64,000 nucleotides of DNA from Streptomyces griseoruber (GCF_001514205.1 NZ_KQ948787.1:1-64000); one strand, 5' to 3'; counted from the first letter of the stretch, positions 48,394 to 58,203 are shown. Numbers and translations: made by a program. Notes: a model not told the origin generated them from the sequence alone.

Positions 48394-49070
48394 CAGCCCC
48401 TGACGCGGGGCGTGGCATAGGCAACGGGGAACGCGCCGCGGAGATCACGACGACCTTCGTCGGACTTCCGCGCGACACCTTCCGCATCCTCCACGTCAGC
48501 ACCGGCAATGTCTGCCGCTCACCCATCACCGAGCGGCTGACCCGGCATTTCCTGTCGCAGCGGCTCGGAGTGCTGGGCGGCGGGATGATCGTGGAGAGCG
48601 CGGGCACCTGGGGCCACGAGGGCGCGCCGATGGAGGCCAACGCGGAGACCGTGCTGGCCGACTTCGGCGCGGACCCCACCGGCTTCGTCGGCCGGGAGCT
48701 GCTCGACGAACACGTCATCATGGCCGACCTCGTGCTGACCGCGACCCGCGACCACCGCGCCCAGGTCATCTCCATGGGGCACTCCGCGGGCCTGCGCACC
48801 TTCACCCTGAAGGAGTTCACCCGCCTGGTGAACGCGATCGACCCCGCCACCCTCCCCCCGCTGGAGGAGGGAGTGGTCCGCCGGGCCCGCGCCCTGGTCC
48901 GCGCGGCCGCCGCCCTGCGCGGCTGGCTGCTGGCCCCCACCCTGGAGGCGGACGAGGTCTACGACCCCTACGGCGCGCCCCTGCCGTTCTTCCGCTCGAT
49001 CGGCGACGAGATACATCAGGCCCTGGACCCGGTGGTGACGGCGCTGACGGGTGTGCCGGCGCGGACCTGA
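48390..49070 (+). CDS. Low-molecular-weight tyrosine phosphatase-like protein lacking the nucleophile
   Basis: 226 residues from a TTG that overlaps the upstream stop. The P-loop reads HVSTGNVCRSPITERL, where LMW phosphatases have C-x5-R with the first Cys as nucleophile; here that position is Ser (S-TGNVC-R). The rest of the fold is recognisable, with a VYDPYG segment where the DP general-acid loop belongs. A central insert makes it longer than the 150 residues of the family. It probably binds phosphate or protein without normal catalysis. Confidence 0.82.
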   Translation: MTAPDAGRGIGNGERAAEITTTFVGLPRDTFRILHVSTGNVCRSPITERLTRHFLSQRLGVLGGGMIVESAGTWGHEGAPMEANAETVLADFGADPTGFVGRELLDEHVIMADLVLTATRDHRAQVISMGHSAGLRTFTLKEFTRLVNAIDPATLPPLEEGVVRRARALVRAAAALRGWLLAPTLEADEVYDPYGAPLPFFRSIGDEIHQALDPVVTALTGVPART

Positions 49071-49155
49071 GGCCGGGCCGGGGCGGCCCGGTGGACGCCA
49101 GCGCGTCCGGGAACGGTCCCGGTGGTGACGGCGCTGACGGGTGTGCCGGCGCGGA
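49028..49155 (+). repeat. 38-bp direct duplication after the phosphatase-like gene
   Basis: Bases 49028-49065 (the end of the phosphatase-like gene) are repeated exactly at 49118-49155 in the intergenic region, 90 bases apart. The second copy is non-coding in that frame. Looks like a recent tandem segmental duplication. Confidence 0.85.
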
Positions 49156-49238
49156 TGTGGCCGCAGCGGCGGGCGGGCGGGGGGTGCGGGGCGGGCCTAC
49201 ATTGGTCGTACGGCAGCGTCGACGTCCCGGAGTCCGTC

Positions 49239-50489
49239 ATGTCGGTCACCCATGTATCTGCTGCGGCCGCCGATGCCGATGTGCTGCGGCGGCAGGATCC
49301 CGAGATGGCCGAGATCCTGCTCGGCGAGGCGACGCGGCAGGCGTCGACGCTCCAGCTGATCGCCGCCGAGAACTTCTGCTCCCCGGCCGTGCTGGCCGCG
49401 CTGGGCTCGGTGCTCGCCAACAAGTACGCCGAGGGGTATCCGGGCGCCCGGCACCACGGGGGCTGCGAGATCGTCGACGTCGCGGAGCGGCTCGCGGTGG
49501 AGCGGGCGAAGCGGCTGTTCGGGGCCGAGCACGCCAATGTGCAGTCCCATTCCGGGTCGTCCGCGGTGCTGGCCGCCTACGCGGCCCTGCTGAGGCCCGG
49601 TGACACCGTTCTCGCCCTCGGTCTGACCCACGGCGGTCATCTCACCCACGGCTCGCCCGCGAACTTCTCCGGGCGCTGGTTCGACTTCGTGCCGTACGGG
49701 GTGGACGCGGAGACCGGGCTGATCGACCACAAGCAGGTGCGGACGCTGGCCCGCAGCCATCGGCCCAAGGCGATCGTGTGCGGCTCGATCTCCTACCCGC
49801 GCCATGTCGACCACGCCTTCTTCCGCGCCGTCGCAGACGAGGTGGGCGCCTATCTCATCGCCGACGCCGCCCACCCCATCGGGCTGGTCGCCGGGGGAGC
49901 GGCGCCCTCTCCGGTGCCGTACGCCGACATCGTCTGCGCCACCACCCACAAGGTGCTGCGGGGCCCGCGCGGCGGGATGCTGCTGTGCGGCGGCGAGCTG
50001 GCGGAGCGGGTCGACCGGGCCGTGTTCCCGTTCACCCAGGCCGGCGCGCAGATGCACACGATCGCCGCGAAGGCGGTCGCGTTCGGCGAGGCGTCGACCG
50101 AGGCGTTCGCGGCGTACGCCCATCAGGTGGTCGCCAACGCGAGGGTGCTCGCGGCCCGGCTGGCGGAGGAGGGGCTGGCCGTGACGACCGGCGGCACCGA
50201 CACCCACCTCATCACCTTCGACCCGGCGCCCCTGGGCGTCGAGGGGCGCTCCGCGCGCGGGCTGCTCGCGGCCGCCGGGATCGTCCTGGACTGCTGTGCG
50301 CTGCCCCATGCCGACGTGCGCGGCCTCCGGCTCGGTACGGCCGCGGTGACCACGCAGGGCATGCGGGAGGAGGAGATGGCGGGCGTCGGGGCGCTGATCG
50401 CGGGCGTGCTGCGCGGCCGGGTCGAGGCCAAGCGGGCCCGCGAGGAGGTCCGGGAACTGGCCGCGGCCTTCCCGCCGTATCCCGGGTGA
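49239..50489 (+). CDS. glyA: Serine hydroxymethyltransferase (glyA paralogue)
   Basis: 416 residues from the ATG at 49239. PLP enzyme converting serine and tetrahydrofolate to glycine and methylene-THF. Family phrases: LQLIAAENFCSPAVLAALGSVLANKYAEGYPGARHHGG, NVQSHSGSSAVLAAYAALLRPGD, and the PLP Lys in VCATTHKVLRGPRGG. Some usually invariant positions differ (for example HHGG for YYGG), so it may be a diverged second copy of the housekeeping enzyme. No clear ribosome-binding site; it follows the 38-bp duplication. Confidence 0.88.
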   Translation: MSVTHVSAAAADADVLRRQDPEMAEILLGEATRQASTLQLIAAENFCSPAVLAALGSVLANKYAEGYPGARHHGGCEIVDVAERLAVERAKRLFGAEHANVQSHSGSSAVLAAYAALLRPGDTVLALGLTHGGHLTHGSPANFSGRWFDFVPYGVDAETGLIDHKQVRTLARSHRPKAIVCGSISYPRHVDHAFFRAVADEVGAYLIADAAHPIGLVAGGAAPSPVPYADIVCATTHKVLRGPRGGMLLCGGELAERVDRAVFPFTQAGAQMHTIAAKAVAFGEASTEAFAAYAHQVVANARVLAARLAEEGLAVTTGGTDTHLITFDPAPLGVEGRSARGLLAAAGIVLDCCALPHADVRGLRLGTAAVTTQGMREEEMAGVGALIAGVLRGRVEAKRAREEVRELAAAFPPYPG

Positions 50490-50694
50490 GGGGCGCGCGG
50501 ATCCGGCCAACTTCGCGCGTACCGGCGGGGAAACCGGGTACGCGCGCTGTCACAAAACGCCCCCGTGCACCCACGCACACAGCCGCACGTGCAACCATCG
50601 TCGCTACCCGGAAGTCCCCACACATATGCGCCGTGTGTGAGTCGATCGCTAGGGTGTGGGGCTGAGATGGCCAGCGAGACCTGTGGGGAAGCCT

Positions 50695-51996
50695 GTGCGT
50701 GAATACCTGCTGACGCTCTGCATCACGGCCGCGGTGACGTATCTGCTGACCGGGCCGGTACGGAAGTTCGCGATCGTGGCAGGCGCGATGCCGGAGATCA
50801 GGGCCCGTGACGTGCACCGGGAACCCACTCCGCGGCTCGGCGGGATCGCCATGTTCTTCGGGCTGTGCGCGGGGCTGCTGGTCGCGGACCATCTCACCAA
50901 CCTCAACGGGGTCTTCGAGAAGTCGAACGAGCCGCGCGCCCTGCTCTCGGGGGCCGCGCTGATCTGGCTGATCGGCGTCCTGGACGACAAGTTCGAGATC
51001 GACGCGCTGCTGAAGCTGGGCGGCCAGATGATCGCCGCGGGCGTGATGGTCATGCAGGGTCTGACGATCCTGTGGCTGCCGATCCCGACGGTCGGCACGG
51101 TCGCGCTGACCCAGTGGCAGGGCACCCTGCTGACGGTGGCGCTGGTGGTGATCACCATCAACGCGGTCAACTTCGTGGACGGCCTCGACGGTCTCGCGGC
51201 CGGCATGGTGTGCATCGCCGCCGCCGCGTTCTTCATGTACACGTACCGGATCTGGTACTCGTACGGCATCGAGGCCGCCGCCCCCGCGACCCTGTTCGCG
51301 GCCATCCTGATGGGCATGTGCCTGGGCTTCCTGCCGCACAACATGCACCCCGCGCGGATCTTCATGGGCGACTCGGGCTCGATGCTGATCGGCCTGGTGC
51401 TGGCGGCGGGTGCCATCTCCGTCACGGGCAACGTCGACCCGGACAACCTGTTCGGCGGCTCCGAGCGCTCCACCGTGCACCAGATGGTGCCGGTCTACAT
51501 CCCGCTGCTGATGCCGCTGACGATCATCGCGATCCCGGCCGCCGACCTGATCCTGGCGATCGTGCGCCGCACCTGGCGCGGCCAGTCGCCGTTCGCCGCG
51601 GACCGCGGGCATCTGCACCACCGGCTGCTGGAGATCGGCCACTCGCACAGCCGGGCGGTGCTGATCATGTACTTCTGGTCGGGGCTGATCGCGTTCGGCG
51701 CGCTCGGCTACTCCGTCAACGCGGCCTCCATGTGGATCGTCCTCGGTGTGGTGTTCCTCAGCGCGCTCGGGCTGGTGCTGCTCCTGCTGCCGCGGTTCAC
51801 CCCGCGTGCCCCGCGCTGGGCGGAGGCCTTCGTGCCGCCGCGCTACCGCCGCCGCCGGTCCGCCGAACTGGCCGCGGAGGCCGCGCTGGCCGCCGCCGAG
51901 GGGGCCGAGCCGCAGCCGCGTACGCCTGTGGCGGTCGGGGTCTCCGGGGTCAACGGAGCGACCGCCGTGGGCTCTCGTTCGCGGTCGGCAAGGTAA
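50695..51996 (+). CDS. WecA/MraY-family polyprenyl-phosphate GlcNAc-1-phosphate transferase
   Basis: 433 residues from the GTG at 50695. About eleven membrane helices. Catalytic motifs: DVHREPTPRLGG, LLGVLDDK-type loop (IGVLDDKFEID), NFVDGLDGLAAGM with the DGLDG metal site, and the cytoplasmic FMGDSGSM and GHLHHRLL loops. It starts wall glycopolymer synthesis by moving sugar phosphate onto the lipid carrier. The basic Ala/Arg-rich C-terminal tail is cytoplasmic. It precedes the atp operon as in other Streptomyces. Confidence 0.93.
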   Translation: MREYLLTLCITAAVTYLLTGPVRKFAIVAGAMPEIRARDVHREPTPRLGGIAMFFGLCAGLLVADHLTNLNGVFEKSNEPRALLSGAALIWLIGVLDDKFEIDALLKLGGQMIAAGVMVMQGLTILWLPIPTVGTVALTQWQGTLLTVALVVITINAVNFVDGLDGLAAGMVCIAAAAFFMYTYRIWYSYGIEAAAPATLFAAILMGMCLGFLPHNMHPARIFMGDSGSMLIGLVLAAGAISVTGNVDPDNLFGGSERSTVHQMVPVYIPLLMPLTIIAIPAADLILAIVRRTWRGQSPFAADRGHLHHRLLEIGHSHSRAVLIMYFWSGLIAFGALGYSVNAASMWIVLGVVFLSALGLVLLLLPRFTPRAPRWAEAFVPPRYRRRRSAELAAEAALAAAEGAEPQPRTPVAVGVSGVNGATAVGSRSRSAR

Positions 51997-52307
51997 GAAT
52001 CTGACTAGAGCATTGCCAAGTCGTGGGGGAAGCGGGCGAGGGCAAAGGTGCCCAATACCAGACAACTCGGCGCCGTTTCCGCGCAGACGCGCGCTGTCAC
52101 TCTCATGTGTGACAGCAGGCACACCATCCAGGTAAAGACCTCATCAAATAGTTTGTGATACGGTTCACGAGAACCCCGGACACAGCCGAAGGACCGTAGT
52201 GCGACGGCCCCTTGGCGCGAGGTAGGCGTGAGGTCTTTCGCCCCTCGAACCGGGACTACGCTCGTCCATGACGACACCCTGCCCCCTTTGAAAGCGGAGT
52301 TGCCGCC
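51997..52307. promoter_or_regulatory. Intergenic region upstream of the atp operon
   Basis: 311 bases without a gene. AT-richer pockets (CATCAAATAGTTTGTGATACGG, written here as a landmark near 52141) are the likely place of the operon promoter. I cannot define -35 and -10 with confidence. Confidence 0.5.
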
Positions 52308-52763
52308 ATGCCGTCCAACGACGTCCGGATCCTGGCTCAGGCCGCCGTGCCCACAGCTGCCGCCGGCGCGATCGCAGCCGTCGTCAGCGGCCTGGTCGCG
52401 GGCGGCAAGGGGGCCATCGGCGCCGTCGTCGGCACGGTCATCGTGATCGCCTTCATGGGGATCGGCCTCTACGTCCTGCAGCGCACCGCCAGGTCGCTTC
52501 CGCAGCTGTTCCAGATGATGGGCCTGATGCTCTACGCGGCGCAGATCCTGCTGCTGTTCATCTTCATGGCCGCGTTCAAGAACACGACGCTGTTCAACCC
52601 CCGGGCCTTCGCCGTCACGCTCGTCGTCGCCACGATCGCCTGGATCGCCGCGCAGACCCGTGCGCACATGAAGGCCAAGATCCTTTACGTCGAACCCGAT
52701 TCGGCCTCCTCCTCGAGTTCCTCGAAGGGCGAGAAGCCCGAAAAATCGGGGCACTCGTCGTGA
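52308..52763 (+). CDS. atpI: ATP synthase protein I
   Basis: 151 residues with four hydrophobic helices (AAVPTAAAGAIAAVVSGLVAGG, GAVVGTVIVIAFMGIGLYVL, LFQMMGLMLYAAQILLLFIFMAAF, AVTLVVATIAWIAA) and a Ser/Lys-rich tail. AtpI heads atp operons and helps assembly of the c-ring. Position directly before atpB supports the call, since sequence conservation in the family is weak. Confidence 0.88.
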   Translation: MPSNDVRILAQAAVPTAAAGAIAAVVSGLVAGGKGAIGAVVGTVIVIAFMGIGLYVLQRTARSLPQLFQMMGLMLYAAQILLLFIFMAAFKNTTLFNPRAFAVTLVVATIAWIAAQTRAHMKAKILYVEPDSASSSSSSKGEKPEKSGHSS

Positions 52764-52988
52764 GGGGTAGGGCCGGGATAAAGACGTCTGAGATCTCCTG
52801 CTATCGTCCGGTGCCAACTGCGGCATCGCGGGCGCGGGCATCCCAGCTGACGCCTGCTCAAGCGCGAGGCGAGATGCCCCACAGCCGCCCTCACATCCGA
52901 AACACCAGTCCCGTGCCGAAACGCGGCCTCACGCCGCGCCGACACAACGAGGTTGCCGTACCTATGCGCCACGACGAAGGAGCCCGCG

Positions 52989-53810
52989 GTGAGTGCTGAC
53001 CCGACGCAGGTGCTCGCTTTCGAGACCGACTGCCACCTGTTCGACGGTTGTGGCTTCCCGGCTCCGGGCCTGCACTCGTTCCTGTTCGAGCCGCTCTTCG
53101 GCGACGCGGACGGCAACTCGTACTTCAACAAGACGATGCTGCTGGCGCTGCTCGGCTCCATCATCATCGTCGGCTTCTTCTGGGCCGCCTTCGCCAAGCC
53201 GAAGGTCGTCCCCGGCAAGCTCCAGATGGTCGCCGAGGCCGGCTACGACTTCGTCCGCCGCGGCGTCGTCTACGAGACCATCGGCAAGAAGGAAGGCGAG
53301 AAGTACGTCCCGCTCGTCGTCTCGCTCTTCTTCTTCGTCTGGATGATGAACCTCTGGTCGATCATCCCCGTGGCCCAGTTCCCGGTCACCGCGATCATCT
53401 CCTACCCCGCGGTCCTGGCCGGCATCGTCTACATCCTGTGGGTCTCGCTGACCTTCAAGCGCCAGGGCTTCGTCGGCGCCTGGAAGAACTTCACCGGCTA
53501 CGACAAGTCCCTCGGCGCGGTCCTCCCGCTGTCGATGACGATCGAGCTGTTCTCGAACCTGCTCGTGCGGCCCTTCACCCACGCCGTCCGACTCTTCGCG
53601 AACATGTTCGCCGGGCACACCCTCCTGCTGCTCTTCACGATCGCCAGCTGGTACATGCTGAACGGCATCGGCATCGCCTACTCCGCCGTCTCGTTCGTGA
53701 TGGTCCTCGTGATGACGGCCTTCGAGCTCTTCATCCAGGCGGTGCAGGCGTACGTCTTCGTCCTGCTGACCTGCAGCTTCATCCAGGGCGCGCTCGCCGA
53801 GCACCACTGA
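52989..53810 (+). CDS. atpB: ATP synthase subunit a
   Basis: 273 residues from GTG (GAAGGAG upstream). Membrane protein with the proton half-channels; the essential Arg is in LFSNLLVRPFTHAVRLFANMFAGH, followed by the helix FIQAVQAYVFVLLTCSFIQ. Works with the c-ring encoded next. Confidence 0.96.
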   Translation: MSADPTQVLAFETDCHLFDGCGFPAPGLHSFLFEPLFGDADGNSYFNKTMLLALLGSIIIVGFFWAAFAKPKVVPGKLQMVAEAGYDFVRRGVVYETIGKKEGEKYVPLVVSLFFFVWMMNLWSIIPVAQFPVTAIISYPAVLAGIVYILWVSLTFKRQGFVGAWKNFTGYDKSLGAVLPLSMTIELFSNLLVRPFTHAVRLFANMFAGHTLLLLFTIASWYMLNGIGIAYSAVSFVMVLVMTAFELFIQAVQAYVFVLLTCSFIQGALAEHH

Positions 53811-53882
53811 GCCAGCCCGACCCCCATCCAGACATCCGGTGGCCAACCCCCACCGGTCATTGAAAGAGAAGGAATAACCGGC

Positions 53883-54134
53883 ATGTCCGCTCTCTCGCAG
53901 GCCACCCTCGCCGCCGTCGAAATCAAGGGCAACCTCGGCTCGATCGGTTACGGCCTCGCCGCGATCGGCCCGGGCGTCGGCGTCGGCATCATCTTCGGTA
54001 ACGGCACCCAGGCGCTCGCCCGTCAGCCCGAGGCTGCCGGTCTGATCCGTGCCAACCAGATCCTCGGCTTCGCCTTCTGTGAGGCGCTCGCCCTCATCGG
54101 TCTGGTCATGCCGTTCGTCTACCCGACCTCCTGA
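53883..54134 (+). CDS. atpE: ATP synthase subunit c
   Basis: 83 residues, two membrane helices with the polar loop ARQPEA. The proton-carrying carboxylate is the Glu in ILGFAFCEALALIGLV. Glycine-rich first helix (GLAAIGPGVGVGIIFGNG). Confidence 0.97.
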   Translation: MSALSQATLAAVEIKGNLGSIGYGLAAIGPGVGVGIIFGNGTQALARQPEAAGLIRANQILGFAFCEALALIGLVMPFVYPTS

Positions 54135-54170
54135 TCCGTCGGACCGCCCCTTTCGACGAAAGGCACTGAT

Positions 54171-54716
54171 ATGAGCCCCCTGGTTCAGCTGGCGGCTGAG
54201 GAAGCGGAAAACCCGCTCATCCCGCCGATTCCGGAGCTCGTGATCGGCCTGATCGCCTTCGTCATCGTCTTCGGCTTCCTCGCCAAGAAGCTCCTTCCGA
54301 ACATCAACAAGGTTCTGGAAGAGCGTCGCGAGCAGATCGAGGGCGGTATCGAGAAGGCCGAGGCCGCTCAGACCGAGGCCCAGAGCGTGCTCGAGCAGTA
54401 CAAGGCTCAGCTCGCCGAGGCCCGCCACGAGGCCGCGCGCCTGCGCCAGGAGGCTCAGGAGCAGGGCGCCACGCTCATCGCCGAGATGCGCGCGGAAGGC
54501 CAGCGGCAGCGCGAGGAGATCGTCGCCGCCGGTCACGCCCAGATCGAGGCCGACCGCAAGGCCGCCGCGTCCGCGCTGCGTCAGGACGTCGGCAAGCTCG
54601 CCACCGAACTGGCCGGCAAGCTCGTCGGCGAGTCCCTCGAGGACCACGCCCGCCAGAGCCGCGTCATCGACCGCTTCCTCGACGAGCTCGAGGAGAAGGC
54701 CGAGGCGTCGCGATGA
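54171..54716 (+). CDS. atpF: ATP synthase subunit b
   Basis: 181 residues. One N-terminal membrane helix at about 20-40 (PELVIGLIAFVIVFGFLAKKLL), then a long charged helix (KVLEERREQIEGGIEKAEAAQTEAQSVLEQYKAQL) forming the peripheral stalk. Its ATGA junction overlaps atpH. Confidence 0.96.
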   Translation: MSPLVQLAAEEAENPLIPPIPELVIGLIAFVIVFGFLAKKLLPNINKVLEERREQIEGGIEKAEAAQTEAQSVLEQYKAQLAEARHEAARLRQEAQEQGATLIAEMRAEGQRQREEIVAAGHAQIEADRKAAASALRQDVGKLATELAGKLVGESLEDHARQSRVIDRFLDELEEKAEASR

Positions 54717-55528
54717 ACGGAGCGAGCCGCGAGGCCCTGGCAGCCGCACGTGAGCGTCTCGACGCGCTGACGGACTCCACGTCCGTGGACGCGGGCAGCC
54801 TCGCCGCCGAGCTGGCGGCCGTCACCGCGCTGCTCGACCGTGAGGTGTCGCTGCGTCGGGTCCTCACCGACCCGGCGCAGGCCGGTGAGGCCAAGGCCGA
54901 GCTCGCCAAGCGCCTGCTCGGCGGCCAGGTCAGCGGCACCGCCGCCGACCTGGTGGCCGGTCTGGTGCGCTCCCGCTGGTCGCAGTCGCGCGACCTGGTG
55001 GACGCGCTGGAGCAGCTGGCGGACATCGCCGACCTCACCGCCGCGCAGAAGGCCGGCGCGCTCGACGACGTCGAGGACGAGCTGTTCCGCTTCGGGCGGA
55101 TCGTCTCCTCCAGCACCGAGCTGCGCGCCGCGCTGACCGACCGGAAGGCCACCGCCTCGGCCAAGGGCGAGCTGCTCGGCAGCCTGCTCGGCAGCCGTGC
55201 CGACGCGGCCACCGTTCGGCTGGTGACGCGCCTGGTGACCGCTCCGCGTGGACGTAGCCTGGAAGCGGGACTCGAGTCCCTGTCCAAGCTCGCCGCCGAG
55301 CGCCGCGACCGCGTCGTGGCCGTCGTCACGTCGGCCGTGCCGCTGAGCGACCCGCAGAAGCGACGCCTCGGCGCCGCCCTCGCGAAGCTCTACGGGCGCC
55401 AGATGCACCTCAACCTCGACGTCGACCCCGATGTCGTCGGCGGGATCCGGGTGCAGGTCGGCGACGAGGTGATCAACGGCTCGCTCGCGGACCGACTCGA
55501 GGACGCCGCCCGCCGCATGGCGAGCTGA
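54713..55528 (+). CDS. atpH: ATP synthase subunit delta
   Basis: 271 residues, longer than the 180 of E. coli, as usual in actinobacteria. Helical N-domain and C-terminal VAVVTSAVPLSDPQKRRLGAALAKLYGRQMHLNLDVDPDVVGGIRVQVGDEVINGSLADRLE typical of OSCP/delta. It links the F1 head to the b-stalk. Start overlaps atpF. Confidence 0.96.
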   Translation: MNGASREALAAARERLDALTDSTSVDAGSLAAELAAVTALLDREVSLRRVLTDPAQAGEAKAELAKRLLGGQVSGTAADLVAGLVRSRWSQSRDLVDALEQLADIADLTAAQKAGALDDVEDELFRFGRIVSSSTELRAALTDRKATASAKGELLGSLLGSRADAATVRLVTRLVTAPRGRSLEAGLESLSKLAAERRDRVVAVVTSAVPLSDPQKRRLGAALAKLYGRQMHLNLDVDPDVVGGIRVQVGDEVINGSLADRLEDAARRMAS

Positions 55529-55674
55529 CAGCAACGCAACAACGCAGCAGTACGTACGCAAGCGGCCCGGGTTGGGCCGTGCAGAGGATTCACCTCTTTC
55601 AGGGGGGAGTCCGGGAGTTTAGGCATCCCCCCAAAGTGAAACTTCGGGCCCAACAAGGAGAGCAGGGAACCCAG

Positions 55675-57264
55675 ATGGCGGAGCTCACGATCCGGCCGGA
55701 GGAGATCCGGGACGCGCTGGAGAACTTCGTCCAGTCGTACAAGCCGGACGCGGCCTCGCGCGAGGAGGTCGGTACGGTCACCCTTGCCGGCGACGGCATC
55801 GCGAAGGTCGAGGGTCTCCCCTCGGCCATGGCCAACGAACTGCTGAAGTTCGAGGACGGCACCCTCGGCCTCGCGCTCAACCTCGAAGAGCGCGAGATCG
55901 GTGCCGTCGTCCTCGGTGAGTTCAGCGGCATCGAGGAGGGGCAGCCGGTCACCCGTACCGGCGAGGTCCTCTCCGTCGCGGTGGGCGAGGGCTACCTCGG
56001 CCGCGTCGTCGACCCGCTCGGCAACCCGATCGACGGCCTCGGCGAGATCGAGACGTCCGGCCGCCGCGCCCTGGAGCTCCAGGCTCCGGGCGTCATGGCC
56101 CGTAAGTCGGTGCACGAGCCGATGGAGACCGGCTACAAGGCCGTCGACGCGATGACCCCGATCGGCCGTGGCCAGCGTCAGCTGATCATCGGTGACCGCC
56201 AGACCGGCAAGACCGCCCTGGCCGTCGACACGATCATCAACCAGCGCGACAACTGGCGCTCCGGTGACGTGAACAAGCAGGTCCGCTGCGTCTACGTCGC
56301 CATCGGCCAGAAGGGCTCGACCATCGCCTCCGTGCGTGGCGCCCTCCAGGAGGCCGGCGCGCTGGAGTACACGACCATCGTCGCCGCCCCCGCGTCCGAC
56401 CCGGCCGGCTTCAAGTACCTGGCGCCGTACACCGGCTCGGCCATCGGCCAGCAGTGGATGTACGAGGGCAAGCACGTCCTGATCATCTTCGACGACCTGT
56501 CGAAGCAGGCCGACGCCTACCGCGCCGTGTCGCTGCTGCTGCGCCGCCCGCCGGGCCGCGAGGCCTACCCGGGCGACGTCTTCTACCTGCACTCCCGCCT
56601 GCTGGAGCGCTGCGCGAAGCTCTCCGACGAGCTGGGCAAGGGCTCGATGACCGGTCTGCCGATCGTCGAGACCAAGGCCAACGACGTCTCGGCGTTCATC
56701 CCGACCAACGTCATCTCCATCACCGACGGCCAGTGCTTCCTGGAGTCGGACCTGTTCAACGCCGGTCAGCGCCCCGCGCTGAACGTCGGTATCTCCGTCT
56801 CCCGAGTCGGTGGTTCCGCGCAGCACAAGGCGATGAAGCAGGTCTCCGGCCGCCTCCGCCTCGACCTCGCCCAGTACCGTGAGCTGGAGGCGTTCGCCGC
56901 CTTCGGTTCCGACCTGGACGCCGCGTCGAAGGCGCAGCTGGAGCGCGGTCAGCGCCTGGTCGAGCTGCTCAAGCAGGCTCAGTACCAGCCGATGCCGACC
57001 GAGGACCAGGTCGTCTCCGTGTGGGCCGGTACCACCGGCAAGATGGACGACGTCCCGGTCGTCGACGTCCGCCGCTTCGAGAAGGAGCTGCTGGAGTACC
57101 TGCACCGCCAGGAGCAGGGCCTCATGACCTCCATCAAGGAGGGCGGCAAGATGTCGGACGACACCCTCACCGCTGTTGCCGACGCCATCGCCGACTTCAA
57201 GAAGCAGTTCGAGACCTCGGACGGCAAGCTTCTCGGCGAGGACGCCCCGGCCGCGGCCAAGTGA
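55675..57264 (+). CDS. atpA: ATP synthase subunit alpha
   Basis: 529 residues from the ATG at 55675 (AAGGAGAGCAGGGA upstream). Walker A GDRQTGKTALAVD, DDLSKQADAYRAVSLLLRRPPGREAYPGDVFYLHSRLLER signature. Non-catalytic nucleotide-binding subunit of F1. Confidence 0.98.
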   Translation: MAELTIRPEEIRDALENFVQSYKPDAASREEVGTVTLAGDGIAKVEGLPSAMANELLKFEDGTLGLALNLEEREIGAVVLGEFSGIEEGQPVTRTGEVLSVAVGEGYLGRVVDPLGNPIDGLGEIETSGRRALELQAPGVMARKSVHEPMETGYKAVDAMTPIGRGQRQLIIGDRQTGKTALAVDTIINQRDNWRSGDVNKQVRCVYVAIGQKGSTIASVRGALQEAGALEYTTIVAAPASDPAGFKYLAPYTGSAIGQQWMYEGKHVLIIFDDLSKQADAYRAVSLLLRRPPGREAYPGDVFYLHSRLLERCAKLSDELGKGSMTGLPIVETKANDVSAFIPTNVISITDGQCFLESDLFNAGQRPALNVGISVSRVGGSAQHKAMKQVSGRLRLDLAQYRELEAFAAFGSDLDAASKAQLERGQRLVELLKQAQYQPMPTEDQVVSVWAGTTGKMDDVPVVDVRRFEKELLEYLHRQEQGLMTSIKEGGKMSDDTLTAVADAIADFKKQFETSDGKLLGEDAPAAAK

Positions 57265-57285
57265 CGTAAGGAAGGGACCTGACTC

Positions 57286-58203
57286 ATGGGAGCTCAGCTC
57301 CGGGTCTACAAGCGTCGCATCCGATCCGTCACCGCGACCAAGAAGATCACCAAGGCGATGGAGATGATCGCCGCCTCGCGCGTCGTCAAGGCGCAGCGCA
57401 AGGTGGCGGCCTCCACGCCGTACGCGACCGAGCTCACCCGCGCGGTCACGGCGGTGGGCACCGGCTCGAACACGAAGCACCCGCTGACCACGCAGGCCGA
57501 GACGGTCGTGCGGTCCGCGGTGCTGCTCCTGACGAGCGACCGTGGTCTCGCCGGCGCCTTCAACTCCAACGCCATCAAGGCCGCGGAGCAGCTGACGGCG
57601 CGCCTCGAGGCCGAGGGCAAGCAGGTCGACACGTACATCGTCGGCCGGCGTGGTCTCGCGCACTACAACTTCCGTGAGCGCAAGGTCGCGGAGTCGTGGT
57701 CGGGCTTCACGGACGAGCCGACGTACGCGGACGCCAAGACGGTCGCGGCGCCCCTGATCGAGGCCATCGAGAAGGACACGGCGGACGGCGGCGTGGACGA
57801 GATCCACATCGTCTTCACCGAGTTCGTCTCGATGATGACGCAGACGGCGCTCGACGACCGTCTGCTGCCGCTCAGCCTCGACGAGGTGGCGAAGGAGGCG
57901 AAGCCGGCGGGCGAGATCCTTCCGCTCTACGACTTCGAGCCCTCGGCGGAGGACGTCCTCGACGCCCTTCTGCCGCGCTACGTGGAGAGCCGCGTCTACA
58001 ACGCTCTCCTCCAGTCGGCAGCCTCGAAGCACGCCGCCACGCGGCGCGCGATGAAGTCGGCGACCGACAACGCCGGAGAGCTCATCGAGACGCTCTCCCG
58101 CCTTGCCAACGCGGCCCGCCAGGCCGAAATCACCCAGGAAATCAGCGAGATCGTCGGTGGCTCCGCAGCCCTGGCCGACGCGACCGCGGGGAGTGACAGG
58201 TAA
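57286..58203 (+). CDS. atpG: ATP synthase subunit gamma
   Basis: 305 residues. Rotor shaft of F1: N-terminal RIRSVTATKKITKAMEMIAASRV, C-terminal SRVYNALLQSAASKHAATRRAMKSATDNAGELIETLSRLANAARQAEITQEISEIVGGSAAL. Stop overlaps the atpD start (TAATG). Confidence 0.98.
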   Translation: MGAQLRVYKRRIRSVTATKKITKAMEMIAASRVVKAQRKVAASTPYATELTRAVTAVGTGSNTKHPLTTQAETVVRSAVLLLTSDRGLAGAFNSNAIKAAEQLTARLEAEGKQVDTYIVGRRGLAHYNFRERKVAESWSGFTDEPTYADAKTVAAPLIEAIEKDTADGGVDEIHIVFTEFVSMMTQTALDDRLLPLSLDEVAKEAKPAGEILPLYDFEPSAEDVLDALLPRYVESRVYNALLQSAASKHAATRRAMKSATDNAGELIETLSRLANAARQAEITQEISEIVGGSAALADATAGSDR

